Below, piece by piece: positions 8,388 through 19,807 of a stretch of DNA of 64,000 nucleotides. Location of the stretch: positions 3,286,001 to 3,350,000 of the forward strand of contig AP026538.1 in assembly GCA_026075535.2 (NCBI GenBank). The letters run 5' to 3'. Both the position numbers and the translations under genes were made by a program. Within the stretch, counting starts at the first letter, position 1. Each line of letters starts with the position of its first letter. Under the pieces are notes generated by a model. That model saw nothing but the letters and a program-made list of their open reading frames with translations. It was not told where the DNA came from and did not search any database. The stretch is from Tricholoma matsutake (taxonomy: Eukaryota; Basidiomycota; Agaricomycetes; Agaricales; Tricholomataceae).

Positions 8388-11300
8388 TGCTTTTGACAAC
8401 TATCAATTCTCTCAGTCTCACAAACAAATCATGAGCAATATAAACATACACTATGAATGTCTAGATGCTCAAGATGATTTTCATGCTCAAATGAAAAAAG
8501 GTCTGGTGGCTATGTCAAGTTGGGCCATGGATGAAACTAACACATGGCAGGACATAGACCAGACAATTATGGATGACTCATTTGATAGCCATTACAGTAA
8601 CAACCCTGTGGAAGAAATGTTTGTGGCCATAACTTTTGGAAAAGTCCAAAATAGCCAGAAGAATTTGATAACCTCTATAAGAACAACATTAATGGATGCT
8701 GAATGGACAACTCACAACCCAGGCCTGCTTTTGCAACAACAGGCATCTAAAGGTGACTAAGCATCAATAACACATTGTCCTCCAAGCCAGTGGAATGCAG
8801 CTGTAATATCTAAGCATGCTGAGATTTTGGCAGCTAAAGCTTACAACATGCCTTCTATCCAGCATGGCTGTGTATCTAATACCCCTTCAAAATTCACCCC
8901 AAATGAAGTCAAAATTGTGAACAAGTCCCATTTGACAAAAATATTCACCTCTATTAAATGGCAAAATGTAATTGACAAGGTGGCTTTGAAATTTGAATTG
9001 AATAAAGAGCAGGAACATGCATACCGTATTGTAGCAAATCATTCCTGCAGTGAAACCCCTGATCAACTTACAATGAACCTTGCAGGAATGGCAGGCACTG
9101 GAAAGACATGTGTCATAAAGGCTCTCACTGAATATTTCAAAGCAAAAGAAGGAATCACACAGACTAGTGGTGGTGGCTCCCACAGGAAATGCAGCTTCTT
9201 TATTAGGTGGATCAACTTACCATTACATGTTTGGAATTAGTCACGACCATGCAAGTTCAGCTATTCAAATTGCCCAAGTAAAAACCCATCTACAGGGTGT
9301 AGACTATGTTTTTATGGATGAGGTGTCTATGCTATATTGTCATGACATGTATTTGATAAGTGCCAGACTAGCCCAAATCATGAATAATCCTGAAGGTCCA
9401 TTTGGAGGTATCAATATGATTTTTGCTGGTGACTTTGCACAGCTTCCACCAGCAATCAGAGGAGAAAATGCTTCACTGTACAGTTGCACTGTTGGAATTA
9501 ATGCAAAAACAACTCATAGCCAGGAGGCAGCAATGGGGAAAGCATTATGGCATCAGATAACAACTGTTGTCATCCTCCGACAGAACATGAGACAAAAATA
9601 TGAGTCTGCTGAAGACACTAAATTCCATACTGCATTGTCAAATATGTGATACAAGGCTTGTACACAAGCAGACATTGCTTTCCTGAATACATTAGTGTCT
9701 AGCAAAATGAAAGGGTGGTTCCACATTACACAACAGGAGTTTAGAAATGTCTCCATTATAACTGCACTGAACTGTCAGAAGGATGAGATCAACCGCCTTG
9801 GTAGCTTAAGATTTGCTGCTGAATCAAAACAAGAATTGAACCACTTTGTATCTTTAGACAGCATACCATCAGATGAGTCAGGCAGCATTGAACAACAAAA
9901 CCATGCCAATAGAAAACACAGACGAGTCATAAAACATATGAAAATCCCTGAAAAGATCCAAAATGCACTTTGGTCACAATCTGCATGTGCTAACACTAAG
10001 TGTATTCCTCCAAGATTGTCAATATGCATAGGCATGCCAATTATGATTAGAAATAACTCTGCAACTGAGCTGTGCATCACCAAGGGTCAGAAAGCAGAAG
10101 TTTACTCATGGCAATCCAGTGCTGGTCCTAACAACACTGAAGTGTTGGATACTCTGTTTGTAAAACTGATTGATCCACCAGACACTGTTCACTTAGAAGG
10201 GCTGCCATTAAATGTTGTTCCACTGATAAGGACAACTATTTCAACTAATTGTTGCTTGCCTGATGACTCTAATTTCACAGTTTCTCAAAACCAAGTTGAG
10301 GCCCTGCCAAACTTTGCAATGACAGACTATGCTTCCCAAGGAAAGACAAGACAATACAATGTAGTGGATTTAGGCCAAATATGGACTCACCATGGCTACT
10401 ATACAGCTTTGTCTAGAGGCTCCACAGCTAGTGGCACTCTGATCCTTTCTGGCCTTCACCCCAAACACATCACTGGAGGTGCCTCAGGTGCTCTTCATCA
10501 AGAGTTTCGAGAACTTGAGCTACTTGATTGCATTACTACCATGAGATTTGAGAGTAAACTTCCAGCTGAGATGGTATTAGCAAACAGATGAAACACACTG
10601 ATTGAAATGTTCAGAAAGTACAAAGGATATGACTTTATGCCTGACACTATGCCTGATGCTATAAAATGGAGCAAAAATGACCAATATCTTGAATGGAAGC
10701 ATAGTGACATTGAGTGGGCCATAATCAAAGCTGCTGAACAAAAAGCTAACAATAGTCTTAAAAGAAAAGCACCTTTCTTGGAGCATGAGGACAGCCCTGC
10801 TCCAAAGCATATTCTACCTGACCCCATTACTCCATCTAGCACCCCACATCAAAACTGACAAAAAAGAAACAACCTACTTATTACTCCTCATACACCAACA
10901 ATCACCTGGCAACCTCTTGGAACTATATGGCAAAACAACAGTTGTGCTTATGATGCTGTCATTACTATTCTTTTTAACATATGGCGAGAAAGCCCACTGG
11001 CCACCACAGGCTTATGGTAGACAATGGAAAACAATGGGCTAAACTCACTTCTGGTTGGGTTTAACCAACATGTTAGCATGCCTCAAGGTCAAAGTCGACA
11101 ATTTATCTTGGAGGACATCAGGGAATACATGAGGAGACAACTAGCCTGTGTCTCTCTAAACTTTGCTTTTGGCCAATATGCTAGTGCACACAATATATTG
11201 TTACATTTACTTAACACCTCAAGTACTGTAACAGTCAACACCAGGAGGTGCACAGCTCATGGGCACAATGCCACTCAAGAATCTACTATTTCAACTGCAA

Positions 11301-11701
11301 TGGTAGCAGTTTTAGGTGAAAACAACAGGACATTGCAGCAAAATATAAATGATCCCAACACCCCACTATCTTCACAATATTATGAATGTAACAGCTTCCA
11401 AGTGAGGTGCACTACTTTTCAATCACTCCCCCCTTTACTAGCATTTGAATGGGGCACCCAACCACCTGTGCTAAACTCTACGCTGACAATCACCACCGGA
11501 CATGCCCAGACAGCAACCTACCACCTCAAAGGCATAATCTATCATGATTCCAACCACTTTACTGCCCATATCATTAATGAAAGTGGCCAAATGTGGTACC
11601 ATGATGGCATGCAGACAGGTCTGCAAAGAACACTAACTCTGGAACAGAGTGGAACTTGTCCCTATGCAAATGCAATTGTGGCTGTGTACAGCCATGACTG
11701 A
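8353..11701 (+). pseudogene. Helitron 1 helicase (Pif1 family) with USP-like C-terminal tail
   Basis: The frame from 8353 carries a linker (NIHYECLDAQDDFHAQM), a TAA at 8758-8760 and the Walker A motif GMAGTGKT near 9088. A shift near 9165 leads into one frame open to 11701 except for stops at 9647 (TGA), 10589 (TGA), 10856 (TGA) and 11018 (TAG). It holds Walker B (FMDEVSML near 9310), the arginine-rich and MTDYASQGKT motifs, and YTALSRG, all typical of Pif1 helicases. The tail has NNSCAYDAV (Cys codon 10943-10945) and YHDSNHFTAH with WYHDG (about 11540-11610). This is the Cys/His pattern of ubiquitin-specific proteases (C19). The protease assignment is from motifs only. Confidence 0.8.
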
Positions 11702-11769
11702 ACTGTTCTGTTGTTGAGGGAACTTGGACATGCCATGCGAAGCAGTGGCCCACTAGCACAAGTCATCCT

Positions 11770-13289
11770 CATCCTTTGACAGATATTTGATCCTAGGAGG
11801 TGGGAGAGGCCTGGACAGAACAAATGGTGTTGAGGAGGCCACCAAGAGGTTAGGAGCCAAGGATTTCAAGACAACTTTCACTTTGACAGCCTTGTGGTCC
11901 AATCCAGAAATTCAAGTTGGGCCAGTTGAGATTTCTAAGTCCAGAAGACAGCTTGATCAGTGATGCTACCCCCATCAGTTGAATGCCAGCCATGAGACAT
12001 CCAATCAATAAAACGGTTGCCATCTGGACATTGTTGCCATAGACCAGTACCACATGTGTTCTGAAGGAAACCATTGAATGTGTGTCGAGCCAGCACATTG
12101 TCTGAGGCACGTTCAAAGGCAGCAAACATAGTGTTGAGGTCACCAAAAAGAGACCATGAAGTCTTTGATTCATGTACCACATTTGTCAGACATGGCCAGA
12201 AATTCAGAGACAAGTTGTCTGCACCATAGTCACAAGGGGCATAGACCAAAAATACACAGTGGATAAAGGAGGTAGAGGGAAAAAATAGGGAGGGAACAGC
12301 AACATTGATGCACACAACATGACCCTTTGGGGGTTCATGAGTAACTGGAACATGAGCCACTATTTGTAGGTCCTTTTGAACACCAATATGATTCCCCATT
12401 TTGCCAGATGCAAGGGAGCAGCACATGGTACTGCCTTCTCCTCAAAGACCTCATAGTTACAGATCAGAAGGTTAGAAGCAGCATTAGTTTGGGTCTTCAT
12501 CTCAGAGAGTGCAAAGAAGTGAGGAGCTAACTTCATAAGAAGTGGACCAATGAACACCAGTTTAACTAGGCTCATCAGATCATTAGTGTTCAGTGCACAA
12601 ACCAAGAGTTCAGACTGTGCAAAGGTGGGCATCGCCACAGTAGCATTAACAAATAACAACATCACAAGAAAGATTAACAAATAACAAAGTTGGAAAGAAG
12701 AACTTGAAGCATGAAAGGAAGAACAAGATGTTTCAGTGTAGCATGGAAAACTGGTCACAGTCAAAATAGGGGGAACAGGGGCATTGACCAGTGGGTCATC
12801 AATACAAGGAGTAGATGGCAAAGTTGGGAGGACAGCATGCTCCTTATAGCAAGAAGAAGGGGGCACATGAACAGGATTATGGATGCTAAATGATGAGAAA
12901 GCAGAAAAACTGGGTGCTAAGTAAACAGGGTGAAGAACAGTACCATAAAGTAAGGATCCCCTCTGTTGTGCCAGCCTAGCATAATGATCAGCTATTAGCC
13001 TTGTAACACTGGTCAATATTGGCAAAACCTCACTGGAATCATCACTGATATGCCGAACACCCACATCAACAGCTGAAGAGAGTAGAGAACAAGTGGAGTA
13101 AGAGCTTACCATGTCCACATCTTGGGCCACAAAGGCACCCAGAGCAGGGTCCAACGGATTGGTGCCCAGTGATGATGATGCTGAGCACATGATGCAAGAT
13201 GCAGATGGGCCAAGAGGACCACTTATCTTCCTCTTCTTGGTGGGGTTACCAGGTTCACCCATAGATGGCAGTGGCAGGAGAGACATCAC
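11770..13289 (-). pseudogene. AP-endonuclease-like ORF (EEP family), broken
   Basis: On the minus strand the frame from 13289 begins with a Pro/Ser-rich stretch and a hydrophobic segment (near 12690-12630), then CALNTNDLMSLVK, LSEMKTQ and WGIILVF. After a frame change near 12400 follow VYAPCDYG, LFGDLNT, FIDWMSHGW and, after another shift, LDHKAV. These match in order the motifs of endonuclease/exonuclease/phosphatase domains (Asn, Glu, GD-N, D, H). Such domains start LINE ORF2 proteins, but no reverse transcriptase follows: the gene stops next to the Helitron tail at about 11770. Confidence 0.65.
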
Positions 13290-13450
13290 AACTGAAGGAG
13301 AGGAGGGGGCTGGAGGAGAATGAGGTGGTTGGGGGGAAGCATAAGGAGGAGGAGAAATGACAGAGGGAGGAGGAGGAGAAGTGACAGGGGGGGGAGGAAG
13401 TTGGGAGGATGTAGAAGTTGGAGGAGAGGGAGAAGGAAGGAGGGGATGCC

Positions 13451-14507
13451 CTACAGATGCCCTACAACTGCTGCAAGTTGATTAGTAGACTTTGAGAGGA
13501 GCTCCCTTTTGTCAGCTAAAGACACCCCAAACTTGTCTATTGCATTATAGAAATCTTCCTTCTCCTTGCCCATTGAGAACATGGCAGCAACATGAAGATT
13601 GCTGATCCTGGACTCAATGTCACAGATCTGAGTTTGCAGTAAGCTGGATGAGAAGGGCTTGTTGTGCTTGGGCCATATGGATGTCGAGGTTGGAGATGGT
13701 CTCATACATCTTAGTTTGGTTCAAGGCCAAGTCTTCTTGCTGGCACCTAATGACTGTGACCTCACCATGTAGCTCCATAATCTGACAAGACAATGATGCA
13801 ACATTCCTATTGATCTGGGAAGCACCTTTTGTGACCTGGTCACCTAAGGAGTTATTGTTAAGTGAATCATCATTGTAGTCCCATAACAGGTGGGGCACTG
13901 AAAGATGGTTGCAGAACCATTGATGGAAAGAGTCAGTGCACTGTAGGATTTTTGCAGTGTCAGCCCATGTTGCCATTGAAAAAATGATGAGGTCTGAGTT
14001 AAGGGATGTAGTGCACATCTCGATTAGAGAGTGGGGAACCATCTTCTTGATCCACCTCTCCAGAACACCTTTGATATGGTCATAGTCTCGAGCACCCTTG
14101 ATGACAAGCTCAAAGTGACAAAGGATAGGGATCTCCTTTAGTGGTTTGATATGGGCACACTTCTGGGAAACCTTGGCAGGGACATTGATGAACTGCAAGG
14201 CATTTAAGCAATCAGAGGGTAGGAGGAAGGTTAACTGTGGACTGCCAAATGAGGCAAAAATACTGGCAACTTTGAAACCCTTCTTCTCAATGTGCACCTT
14301 GATGAGTGGGAGATGTTCAGGAGGGATAGCAGAGCAATCAATGATACCAGGATAGAGATTGAGGAGACGACACAACAAATGCTTGTTGCTCTTACCCTTC
14401 TTGCCAGCACTCCACCTCATCTCCAACTCTGGCTTGGCTTCCACAATGGCATCTCTAAGGAGATCCACATGAGACTTGGCTTCATGGATAAAATTTTGAC
14501 ATAGCAT
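13451..14507 (-). CDS. Coiled-coil ORF upstream of endonuclease ORF (ORF1-like), function unknown
   Basis: A 295-codon minus frame (14507-13620) and an overlapping one (13705-13451) read MLCQNFIHEAKSHVDLL, a Lys-rich patch (SAGKKGKSNKH) and, near the end, a heptad-rich region (INRNVASLSCQIMELHGEV) continued by DIESRISNLHVAAMFS. It ends in a Pro-rich spacer leading into the endonuclease ORF. The position and coiled coil would fit a LINE ORF1 protein. I do not recognise a named domain. A 383-bp piece of this region recurs at 41863-42245 inside Helitron 2. Confidence 0.5.
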
Positions 14508-14620
14508 GCAGAGGAGAGATTAGAGGCCCAATCACTGAATGGTTGCATGTCCAGACCAAAACCTGCAAATTCCCTATAATGCAGGTCTGACTCTAGACTG
14601 ATTAGCAGATTTTTCATAGT

Positions 14621-15335
14621 GGCAGGAATAATGGGTGGGCAGTAGGGGGGTAGGTGGGAAATGTTAATCTTGGGATCAATCTTGAATGATTGAGGTAATT
14701 TTAGCATACCACATTAGGTGAAATTACTTTGGAGATCGCATATGGCCAACTTGTTTTTCTGTGAGTTTCCTAGAAGGTTGTGGAATATTAAGGTCAACAT
14801 TGTACTCTGGAGTGGGAGCTCAAGTATGATCCACGTGTCACATCATATCATCACATGCCTTCATCAATACCACCTCTGCTTCTTTGTGTACCTTTTGCAT
14901 CTTAGATACAAAGTCTTTTACCAATTGTACCTTAATTTCCCTTCAGGGTTCTATTCCCATGCAGGGATGATACACATAATTAGTGAAGAAGGGTGACATC
15001 TGAGTAGCCAAATGGAATTTGTTATTGTGGGAAAATTCAGCAATTGCCAGCCATTTGGGTCAGTCAGCTTGTCAGTAGTTGACAAACATGCATAAGTACT
15101 GCTCCAACTCCTGATTCATCCTCTCTATCTGACCATCAGTTTGTGGGTGATATGCCATAGATCATTTAGTTTGAATCCCCAATATGTTATTTAATTCTCA
15201 CATAAACACAGAAGCAAATTGTGGTCCACAATCAGAGATAACAGTATTAGGTAATCCATGTAACTGCCATACCTGATTTAGGTAGAGGCGTGCCAAGCCC
15301 AATGATGAGGTTTCTGTAGTGGTAGGAATAATATG
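14621..15335 (-). pseudogene. Gy1 copy 3 integrase core and C-terminal fragment
   Basis: Minus reading gives IPTTTETSSLGLARLYLNQ and VISDCGPQFASVF (second catalytic Asp present), then DGQ-ERMNQ-type sequence, and near 14700-14640 MLKLPQSFKIDPKINIS, the start of the C-terminal module. Stops and shifts are frequent. The sequence breaks off at about 14621 before the chromodomain. At 15331-15335 (ATATG) it is interrupted by Gy2. Confidence 0.75.
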
Positions 15336-15789
15336 TGTTAAGGGCAAAGCCTCAACCACTTGATCTAGTTGATGTCGTTCCACAAGGTGCTTCCTCAATG
15401 GGTCATTCAGCACTAGTCTTACTCGGAGCATCCAACGTAAAATGGATAGTGCACTCTAGCAGGCCTTCTGTGTAGAGTCGTCAGGGTTCATGCACTAAGC
15501 AGCTTCCTTAGTGGTTTTGAGTAAGTTCACATACTAAGGGGCTTCCTTAGTAGTTTTGAGTAAGTTTGTGAGTTCACAGGTTAAGGCTGTAGATTGACTA
15601 GATCTAAACTAAGGACATCCCTACTATGAGTTGCAGTACTTATACTAGGAGGGAGGTCCTTATCATCCAATCAGAAAGATAGATGTGTATCAAGTAAGAA
15701 TAGAAACAATAAGCCTCATGCCTAGCATGAGTCATCCAATGTCATGGATCCAATGTCATGGACCCAATGTCAAGGGGTCGCTGTATCAC

Positions 15790-17132
15790 TAGTGTTTCAA
15801 GGTTCAGTTCATAGGACCATAGACTGAACTGGACCATGGTCCATGCTTTGGTCTGGTCCATTTTTCTGAAAAAGTGAGTAACTGAAACCGCAGTTCAGTT
15901 AATGATTAACTTGATTTGAAAACATTCAAAAACTGTTACAGAACTGATTGTAACCAGTCTTTTTACACTTAGCTTATATACCTTATAAAATGGTAAACTA
16001 ATGTACTAATAAGCAAACTACAAAGGGAGAGACCAGCAAAATGCTAGGGTTTATATACATTGTAGTAGTTGTACTTGTTTGTTCACAGTAAACAAACACA
16101 TAATACATGTTGTTTGCATCACGTGGAGTGGACATGTTTGTTTACCATAACTTTGAGACTTGTTGACCTCCCACACTACCCTCCGCACTCACCACCAATG
16201 ACATGCACACCACCACCTAAACAAACCAATGCAAGGCCTGCATGTAAGTCTTTCATATTATTATTAGTTGAGTCATTTCTTTTACTAACTAAATGTTTCT
16301 CTTTTAGGTTCTCGCATCTTGACTATGACATCACCCACCCACTGAATGACACCCACCCTGCGCTGCCACTGTGAGCCTCTGCTCGCAGGGCAGCAATGGG
16401 TTCTGTTCTTACATGGCAATGGCAATGGCCAGCAACAACAACATGACACCCCCAACAGCAACCTCTGCTGCTGCCACATCACTTAGCACCATCAACCCAC
16501 CTACAAGCCACTGCTCATAGGGGGAATTGGAGGTGCTGATGATGATGGTAGCCACAAATGGAGAACAAACAGCCAGGACAACAAACACTGAGGATGACAA
16601 ACACCAGGATCATAAACCACGGGTACAGCCATGACAATGAATGGCAGGGAGGACGAATGGTGGGGAGGATGAACATTGGGGATAATGAACACTGGGGATG
16701 ACAACAAGTGGCAGGGACAATGAACATGACCATGAACACAGGGGACAATGAACACCACAGATGATGAACACCAGGGACGACGACAAGCAGGAATGCAGGA
16801 CCCCACCCTTGCTAGAAACATGAGATGGTGGCCATTTTTTTTCTTCTATTTCATTTTCTATTTTGTTTTTCATGTTCATTTTCATTCTCTTACACCACAG
16901 CTGCAAGCAGCTGCTCACAGTGTGTAAATGTAATTAGTTTTATTTAGTATATAATAGAATTAAGTTATACTCGAAAAAATGGAAAAAAAACTGGTTTTTT
17001 TGACCATAACCAAACTGATCAGGATTGGTCTGCTCAGTTCGGTTACGGTCTATGTCACTTGGGCTTGTGGTCTGGACCAGTTAACCCACTTTGGGGTCGA
17101 GAAACCGGACCAAACTGGACCTTAAAACACTA
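15790..17132 (+). mobile_element. hAT-like non-autonomous element C (TSD TGTATCAC)
   Basis: 1343 bp, ends TAGTGTTTCAAGG / TAGTGTTTTAAGG in inverted orientation, flanked by TGTATCAC (15782-15789 and 17133-17140). The empty site is preserved in the other Gy2 LTR near 24645. Subterminal regions are full of CCAGT/ACTGG motifs. It codes for no transposase. An intron-like stretch lies at 16244-16307. An 8-bp duplication with TAGTG ends suggests hAT. Confidence 0.92.
16244..16307 (+). other. Intron-like segment of element C
   Basis: GTAAGT donor, TACTAACT branch-point-like sequence near 16285, and TTCTCTTTTAG acceptor in 64 nt. Equivalent segments lie in A (26592-26651), B (28439-28504, minus) and the related segment at 6157-6220 (minus). 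Presence of signals is seen; splicing is inferred. Confidence 0.6.
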
Positions 17133-17549
17133 TGTATCACAGCATGTGTGGGAGTGGGTTGAGGTGCATGGAGTTGCCATGCATCAAGGGTGCCTTCCAT
17201 GGGAAGGGGATCAAATGCATGTCATCGGCATGCATTGTGGGTGTGTCTGGTGTCAAGGCCATGCCTCAGGCATGAGTCAGGCCCTCAGGGAGTGCCTCCT
17301 GTCTGGAGGGGATCATCGGGTATGTCGGGTCGGTCGGGTTCCATGTGTTACAAGGAAAATTGTAACATTACCCCCCCGCTATGGTCAAAAGTTCCACACT
17401 TTGACCTAAATCTTTGTTTCTCCTCTGGGGTCTAATTGGTTGTGGTCTGGATATGTGACTGGGTCGGGGTCAGGGGGTGCAATGGAGGAATAATTCATGT
17501 CTGAACTCGGACCATGATCGGGTTCTTCTAGTTCACGCTGCCCCAGGCA

Positions 17550-18640
17550 GGGGTGTCAGGGAGTCAGTGGTGTTGTTGAGATTTCTGTAGGGCCCTTCAT
17601 GATCAAAGCTGCCCTGTTGAGATCGACATACCAATTGATACTGCCACCGAGATACCGAGATGGAAGATCCACCTGGTCTTCCATGTGGCTTTGCTCACAT
17701 GATACCATGAGAATGACACTCATGGACAGAACTTCCTGACTCCACCACCTGACCTCATGGAAGGAGTCAACTACCCGACATCCAAAAACACATGGGAACC
17801 CAAATCGAACTTGAAAAATGCCCCCAAAGTCCTGATGGCATATAAGAAAAGACACCACCTCTGATGAGAACCCAAAACCCCCTTCCTTGACAAACCCCAC
17901 AATGACACTCCTAAAAATGCCTGCTGAAAGACAATTCACCTGAGAATACCTACAAAACCGATCAAACCGTAATGCTGATGCCATTTGTGTTCACCTTGCC
18001 CACAATCTGCTGAAATACCATCTTGCCAAGATATGCTTCTACTACATGAGCACAATCGAACAGATGGAACAAAACCTAGAAGAAGCAATGAACAATGCAG
18101 ATGCCCTGGGGATTGAACAGACGATCCAGGAAATGATTGCCCATGGTCAGACAGACCAAGAACAGCTGAGGAGAGACCTCACACCCCTTTAGGTTGACAC
18201 AGATAGCCACTGACCTTGCCCTCACCATCCAGCGAGCAGAACGACAGAAGCGAATGATGAGCTCCCTCTGGAGGCTCCCCCCATTCTATGAAGAACTGGA
18301 AGATCGCACCTAGGGCACCTGAAATAATAGATCTCACCACCCCTGAACCTGAACTGAGGACCACCCAACCACCTTGGTCACCTCCACACATGAAATATGC
18401 CAGATGCTTCATCTGCCACGAGAAAGGCCACTTTGGCCTGATTTGCCAGAGATATGTTTGCAAATACTGCAAACAACGAGGCCCTGGACACTATAGGATG
18501 AACTGTCTGGAGAAGTCCAAGAAACCAATCAAAGAGAAGCCAAACACAAGCACTGGTCTTACCTCAACTTGGGGTATGACAACTTTAATGATGACACAAT
18601 AGGAAACATGATGGAAGAACCCCATGGGGGGATTTAAAAA
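17550..18640 (+). pseudogene. Plus-strand (antisense) region with double zinc knuckle inside Gy2
   Basis: Between Gy2's 3' LTR and integrase the coding sense switches to plus. Near 18000 a stretch reads AHNLLKYHLAKICFYYMST and MEQNLEEAMNNADALGIEQ (probably helical), up to a stop near 18190. An open frame (18288-18602) follows with CFICHEKGHFGLIC (C-x2-C-x4-H-x4-C) and then CKYCKQRGPGHYRMNC (C-x2-C-x6-H-x4-C). Two zinc knuckles suggest nucleic-acid binding. I cannot name the family; it could be an antisense accessory gene or another element's gag inserted here. Confidence 0.55.
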
Positions 18641-18655
18641 GCAAAATCCAAGGCG

Positions 18656-18751
18656 ATGGCACAACAAGACAGACCCATGCTCACAGGAATCGAAATCCTC
18701 GCTGTCATCGTTGGCATGACCCTGGCTGCAGTGGCAGCCCTGACCTTCTGA
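18656..18751 (+). CDS. Small ORF with one predicted membrane segment
   Basis: 31 codons from ATG 18656. After a short polar start comes IEILAVIVGMTLAAVAAL, long and hydrophobic enough to span a membrane, ending at a stop. It lies just after the zinc-knuckle region on the same strand and just before Gy2 integrase coding resumes on the other strand. Function unknown; may be chance. Confidence 0.3.
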   Translation: MAQQDRPMLTGIEILAVIVGMTLAAVAALTF

Positions 18752-18764
18752 GCCATACTTGCTC

Positions 18765-19807
18765 TCCAACCTTGAATGGTTTGTATCGCCCTTTGTTCCG
18801 GCGGCCATAGTCTGTCTGGCCAGTTCGTGTGTGGCAAGGGCTTCTCTTCTTGCAGAGAGAAGCTCTTGGATTCTCTGTTCAGCAGCCAGCACATTCGTCT
18901 TTTCATAGGGGGTGGGGATAGTGCGTGGTTGATATCCCATCATCAAGTAAAATGGTGAATGTTTTACTGCGGAGTGCATCTTCTGGTTGTGCGTGAATTC
19001 TGCTGTTGGGAGATAACATTCCAAATCCTCTGGTTTGTTCGAGCAGAACATGCAGAGGTAAACTTCTAGCTCCTGGTTTACTTGCTCCGTTTCTCCATTG
19101 GTCTGGGGGTGATAAGCAGTGCTCATGGATAGCTTGATTCTGAGCAGCCATCTGAGTTCTCAGAAGAGTTTGGATGTGAATTGAGGGTCTCTGTCTGAGA
19201 TGATTCTTCCAGGGAGTCCAAATCTTGTGTATACATGGTGCAGGTAAAGGTCCACAGTGCCAAGTGCATCAATTGTCTTTGTGCAAGGGATAAAAATTAC
19301 CCCCTTCATAAGACCATGGCCTACCATGACCATGATTGAGTCAAATCTGTTTATTATGGGCAGGTCCATAATGAAGTCCATCGTTACCAGCTCGAATGGT
19401 CTGCTGGCATTGGATGATATTGGTGTCGGTGGTGGGGTCATCGGGTGGGTGTTGATCTTCATTTGCTGGCACTTTGTGCAGCCTTTGACATATCTCTTTA
19501 TAAAGTTGGCCATTCCTGGCCACCAGTAGTCTTGTCGGATCAGTTCGATCATTTGCCATTGTCCAGGGTGCCCTGTCGTGATGCTGTTGTGGTATTTCTG
19601 TATGATTGCCCAATAGAGGGTCTCATCCTGTGGCACATAGCATCTGTCTTTGAAAAAGAGCAGTCCATCTTCAAATTTCCAGTCCTCCAATGCACACTTG
19701 ATTGGGGGAGTTCCATTGTTCTTCAGGGCTCGTAAAGCGTCATTTATGAGGTCATCCTTCATTATTGCTGAGACCAGGGCTCCCTGGACTCTGGAGTTTA
19801 GTATCAA
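18765..19807 (-). pseudogene. Gy2 integrase
   Basis: Minus frames 19807-19160 and 19126-18765. They contain the HHCC zinc module (H-NSITTGHPG ... CTKCQQ), FELVTMDFIMDLP with the first catalytic Asp, IISDRDPQFTSKL with the second, and NGETEQVNQELEVYL with the Glu. A break near 19140 separates the last two parts. After AATKGDTNHSRLES-like sequence near 18770 integrase similarity ends; no chromodomain is seen. Confidence 0.8.

Larger units (their letters stand above)
2991..11765 (+). mobile_element. Helitron 1 (Rep/helicase), degraded and interrupted
   Basis: Plus-strand remnants of one long Rep-helicase gene are spread over this block, interrupted by the foldback MITE at 3267-3538 and the composite insertion at about 4470-6850. 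Order: N-terminal region, Rep with HUH and two-Tyr motifs, Pif1-type helicase, then a cysteine-protease-like tail. I could not place the 5'-TC and 3'-CTRR termini. At least two frame changes and five in-frame stops make it inactive. Confidence 0.85.
15336..17367 (-). repeat. 3' LTR of Gy2, split by element C
   Basis: LTR halves are 15336-15789 and 17141-17367 (the 8 bp at 17133-17140 are the duplication). Compared with the 5' LTR it has an extra copy of a 40-50-bp unit containing GGCTTCCTTAGTAGTTTTGAG near 15490-15560 and nine more bases between the TATA box and the predicted start. Its TATA box is at 15644-15639 and the predicted start at 15611, 33 nt apart. Confidence 0.88.

Noticed and set aside
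17556..17984. 142-codon minus-strand ORF inside Gy2
   Set aside because: Lies opposite the plus-strand zinc-knuckle region, has no recognisable motif and no link to integrase; treated as a shadow.
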